Shown piece by piece: positions 52,617 to 54,116 of a DNA stretch of 54,116 nt (the first letter of the stretch is position 1; each line of letters begins with the position of its first letter). The stretch is taken from positions 1-54,116 of the forward strand of contig JAFGPB010000069.1 in the NCBI GenBank assembly GCA_016926205.1, given 5' to 3'. The notes beneath the pieces were generated by a model. The model was not told the DNA's origin and searched no databases. It worked only from the letters and a program-made list of their open reading frames with translations. This DNA comes from Bacteroidales bacterium. GTDB taxonomy: Bacteria > Bacteroidota > Bacteroidia > Bacteroidales > UBA10428. The translations under genes and the position numbers were made by a program.

Positions 52617-53384
52617 TCACTGCTTGTAATATGCAACCATAAATTCAGATGCAGGCAACCGGTAACGTTTTATTTCATCACCCTTTAACTGGTCAGTGAA
52701 ATTCTGGTTCCTTACTACAAAACCGGCTTCCTTAAGCCTTTCCGTATAGTCAATTCCATATAGCCTGTAATGGTCTTTTTGCCTGAAATGCTTTTCCCTT
52801 TCATGCGGATCTGTAATGGCAGGATCTTCGTGAGTTTTTTCCATCCCATAATCTGCTGGCACCTGAAGAATGGCAAATCCTTCAGGCCTGATAATCCTGT
52901 GTATTTCCTTCATGGCTTTTTTATCGTCCGCAACATGTTCCAGAACATGATTGCAGATCACGATATCAAAGGTATTGTCCTGAAAGGGCATGTCCTGGAT
53001 ATCAAGTTTCACATCTGCCAGCGGGGATTCCAGATCGGCGGTAGTGTATTCCAGGTTTTTTTGTTTTCGGAAACGGTTATAGAAGCATTGTTCCGGCGCA
53101 ACATGAAGTACTTTATGCTGAGCAGCAAAGAAATCAGTGCACCGCTGAAGGAAAAGCCATAACAACCTGTGCCGTTCCAGGGAAAAACATCGGGGACACA
53201 ATACACCTTCCCTAACCTGATTGTAACCATAAGGCAGGAATTTCCTGAATTTACCTTCACAGACAGGACATTCCACATTGTTACCTTTAAAGGCAAAAGC
53301 AGTGATGTGCATCACAGAATAACTCAGCCTGATCAGGACGGGTCTGGGAACAACCCGCAGAATAAAAGGGATGATGCGCTTCAT
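52617..53384 (-). CDS. Class I SAM-dependent methyltransferase with N-terminal zinc-ribbon-like motif
   Basis: This 255-residue protein has a CxxC pair in CPVCEGKFRKFLPYG and a second in VLCPRCFSLERHRLLWLFL, suggesting a small zinc-binding module. A Rossmann-like methyltransferase follows, with VLHVAPEQCFYNRFRKQ, DIVICNHVLEHVADDKKAMK and IIRPEGFAILQVP (type 11 methyltransferase). The substrate is unknown. It lies upstream of the ilv leader on the same strand. The 181 bases between them (52436-52616) hold the ilv promoter and no obvious terminator. Confidence 0.85.
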   Translation of the reverse strand: MKRIIPFILRVVPRPVLIRLSYSVMHITAFAFKGNNVECPVCEGKFRKFLPYGYNQVREGVLCPRCFSLERHRLLWLFLQRCTDFFAAQHKVLHVAPEQCFYNRFRKQKNLEYTTADLESPLADVKLDIQDMPFQDNTFDIVICNHVLEHVADDKKAMKEIHRIIRPEGFAILQVPADYGMEKTHEDPAITDPHEREKHFRQKDHYRLYGIDYTERLKEAGFVVRNQNFTDQLKGDEIKRYRLPASEFMVAYYKQ

Positions 53385-53586
53385 ATTGAATGCAAATGAT
53401 CATTTAAAATTACACATTTTTGGAAACAACTCAATCCTGATGATCAACACACAGCTCCGGCCTGGAGTTCAGTCATGCTGTCGGTGCTTTTCAGGTGGAA
53501 ACTGAACTTTTCCAGATGATGGAGTATCAAAGAACCAGTTTCCGCATAAAATCCTTACATTCGTGATCTTGATTAAAAAGATGCAT

Positions 53587-54045
53587 ATGAGACCTTTTAA
53601 AGTGCTGGGAATCCAGCAGGTGGCAATTGGCAGTGAATCCAAGACCAGATTGGAGAAACTGTGGATTGATCTCATGGGACTGGAAAAAAAAGGTTCCTTC
53701 ACGAGCGATTATGAGAATGTGGATGAAGATATTTTGCAGATCGGTACGGGTCCGTTTTCTGTTGAATTGGATATTATGCAACCGGTTGATCCCGAAAGGT
53801 CCCCCAGGGTGCACGAACCCCGGCTGAACCATATCGGATTATGGATTGACGACCTGACCGCTGCATTTGAATGGCTGAAGTCAAAAGGTGTGAGGTTTAC
53901 ACCCGGAGGGATCCGGCAAGGTGCTTCCGGACATCATGTATGTTTTATTCATCCGAAAGGAAACGAGGAATTTCCCCTTAGCGGGGAAGGGGTGCTGATT
54001 GAGCTTGTGCAGGCCCCTGAGGAAATAATAAACCGGGCAAGCTGA
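53587..54045 (+). CDS. VOC family protein (methylmalonyl-CoA epimerase/glyoxalase-like)
   Basis: This protein of about 152 residues has a VOC fold. It begins MRPFKVLGIQQVAIGSESKT, has LNHIGLWIDDLTAAFEWLKS, and ends with a Glu metal-ligand region (GVLIELVQAPEEI). The His in LNHIGLW is also a likely metal ligand. The frame opens at a GTG at 53563, with ATGs at 53581 and 53587; the last fits the family start. The stop codon is adjacent to the SRP RNA on the other strand. Confidence 0.82.
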   Translation: MRPFKVLGIQQVAIGSESKTRLEKLWIDLMGLEKKGSFTSDYENVDEDILQIGTGPFSVELDIMQPVDPERSPRVHEPRLNHIGLWIDDLTAAFEWLKSKGVRFTPGGIRQGASGHHVCFIHPKGNEEFPLSGEGVLIELVQAPEEIINRAS

Positions 54046-54116
54046 TCATATCGCGCCGCTACAACCGCCTACCCTTGCTTCCTTCCGGATCTGGGGGGGT
54101 TCAGCAGGAGCTGGCC
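54046..54116 (-). ncRNA. ffs: Signal recognition particle RNA (small bacterial type), 3' part
   Basis: Read on the minus strand from the window end, the sequence contains GCTGAACCCCCCCAGATCC, then GGAAGGAAGCA and AGGGTAGGCGGTTGTAGCGG. The GGAAGGAAGCA stretch is the conserved apical loop and internal-loop signature of bacterial 4.5S RNA, which binds Ffh. GCTGAACC pairs with GGTTGTAGC. The 3' end should be near GGCGCGATATGA at about 54046. The 5' end lies outside the window. Confidence 0.85.

Overview
The window is a piece of a Bacteroidota chromosome, most likely from the Bacteroidales or a related order. Four things suggest this: the gene order of the ribosomal protein block, a cysteine-poor L36, A-rich leaders with TAnnTTTG-type promoter boxes, and typical Bacteroidota envelope families (DUF4249 lipoprotein with a TonB receptor, DUF5686, head-GIN lipoprotein, PD40/OmpA proteins, propeller sensors). 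I see no insertion sequence, CRISPR array, phage gene or tRNA.

Bases 1-8480 hold the distal half of the S10/spc/alpha ribosomal protein operon: rpsE, rpmD, rplO, secY, map, infA, rpmJ, rpsM, rpsK, rpsD, rpoA and rplQ. A terminator, eno and a second terminator follow. Bases 8535-18314 hold a periplasmic-propeller/SpoIIE-type phosphatase, a convergent hybrid histidine kinase whose catalytic core looks degenerate, three secreted proteins of unknown role or TPR type, and a glycosyltransferase fused to part of a sugar-phosphate transferase. Bases 18424-25253 are a locus of three TPR-PD40 paralogues with different C-termini: a six-fold helical repeat plus membrane anchor, an OmpA peptidoglycan-binding domain, and nothing extra.

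Bases 25279-33800 carry mostly housekeeping or accessory genes: a GNAT acetyltransferase, a small restriction-type nuclease domain protein, holA, a rhomboid protease, a class IV aminotransferase homologue without the PLP lysine, a YqgE/AlgH protein, and a PlsC-SDR-VOC cluster. Bases 34044-38304 form an ECF sigma/anti-sigma module followed by adhesin-like and outer-membrane proteins. After it come a TonB receptor with its DUF4249 partner, ddl, a cysteine-rich lipoprotein and a DUF5686 outer-membrane protein.

Bases 46577-52480 are a GYD-domain gene and, on the minus strand, the ilvD-ilvB-ilvN-ilvC operon for branched-chain amino acid synthesis. In front of ilvD there is a complete ribosome-mediated attenuator: a promoter, a 21-codon leader peptide with 13 Ile/Val/Leu codons, and mutually exclusive antiterminator and terminator hairpins. 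This is the clearest regulatory system in the window. The window ends with a methyltransferase, a VOC protein and the 3' part of the SRP RNA on the minus strand.
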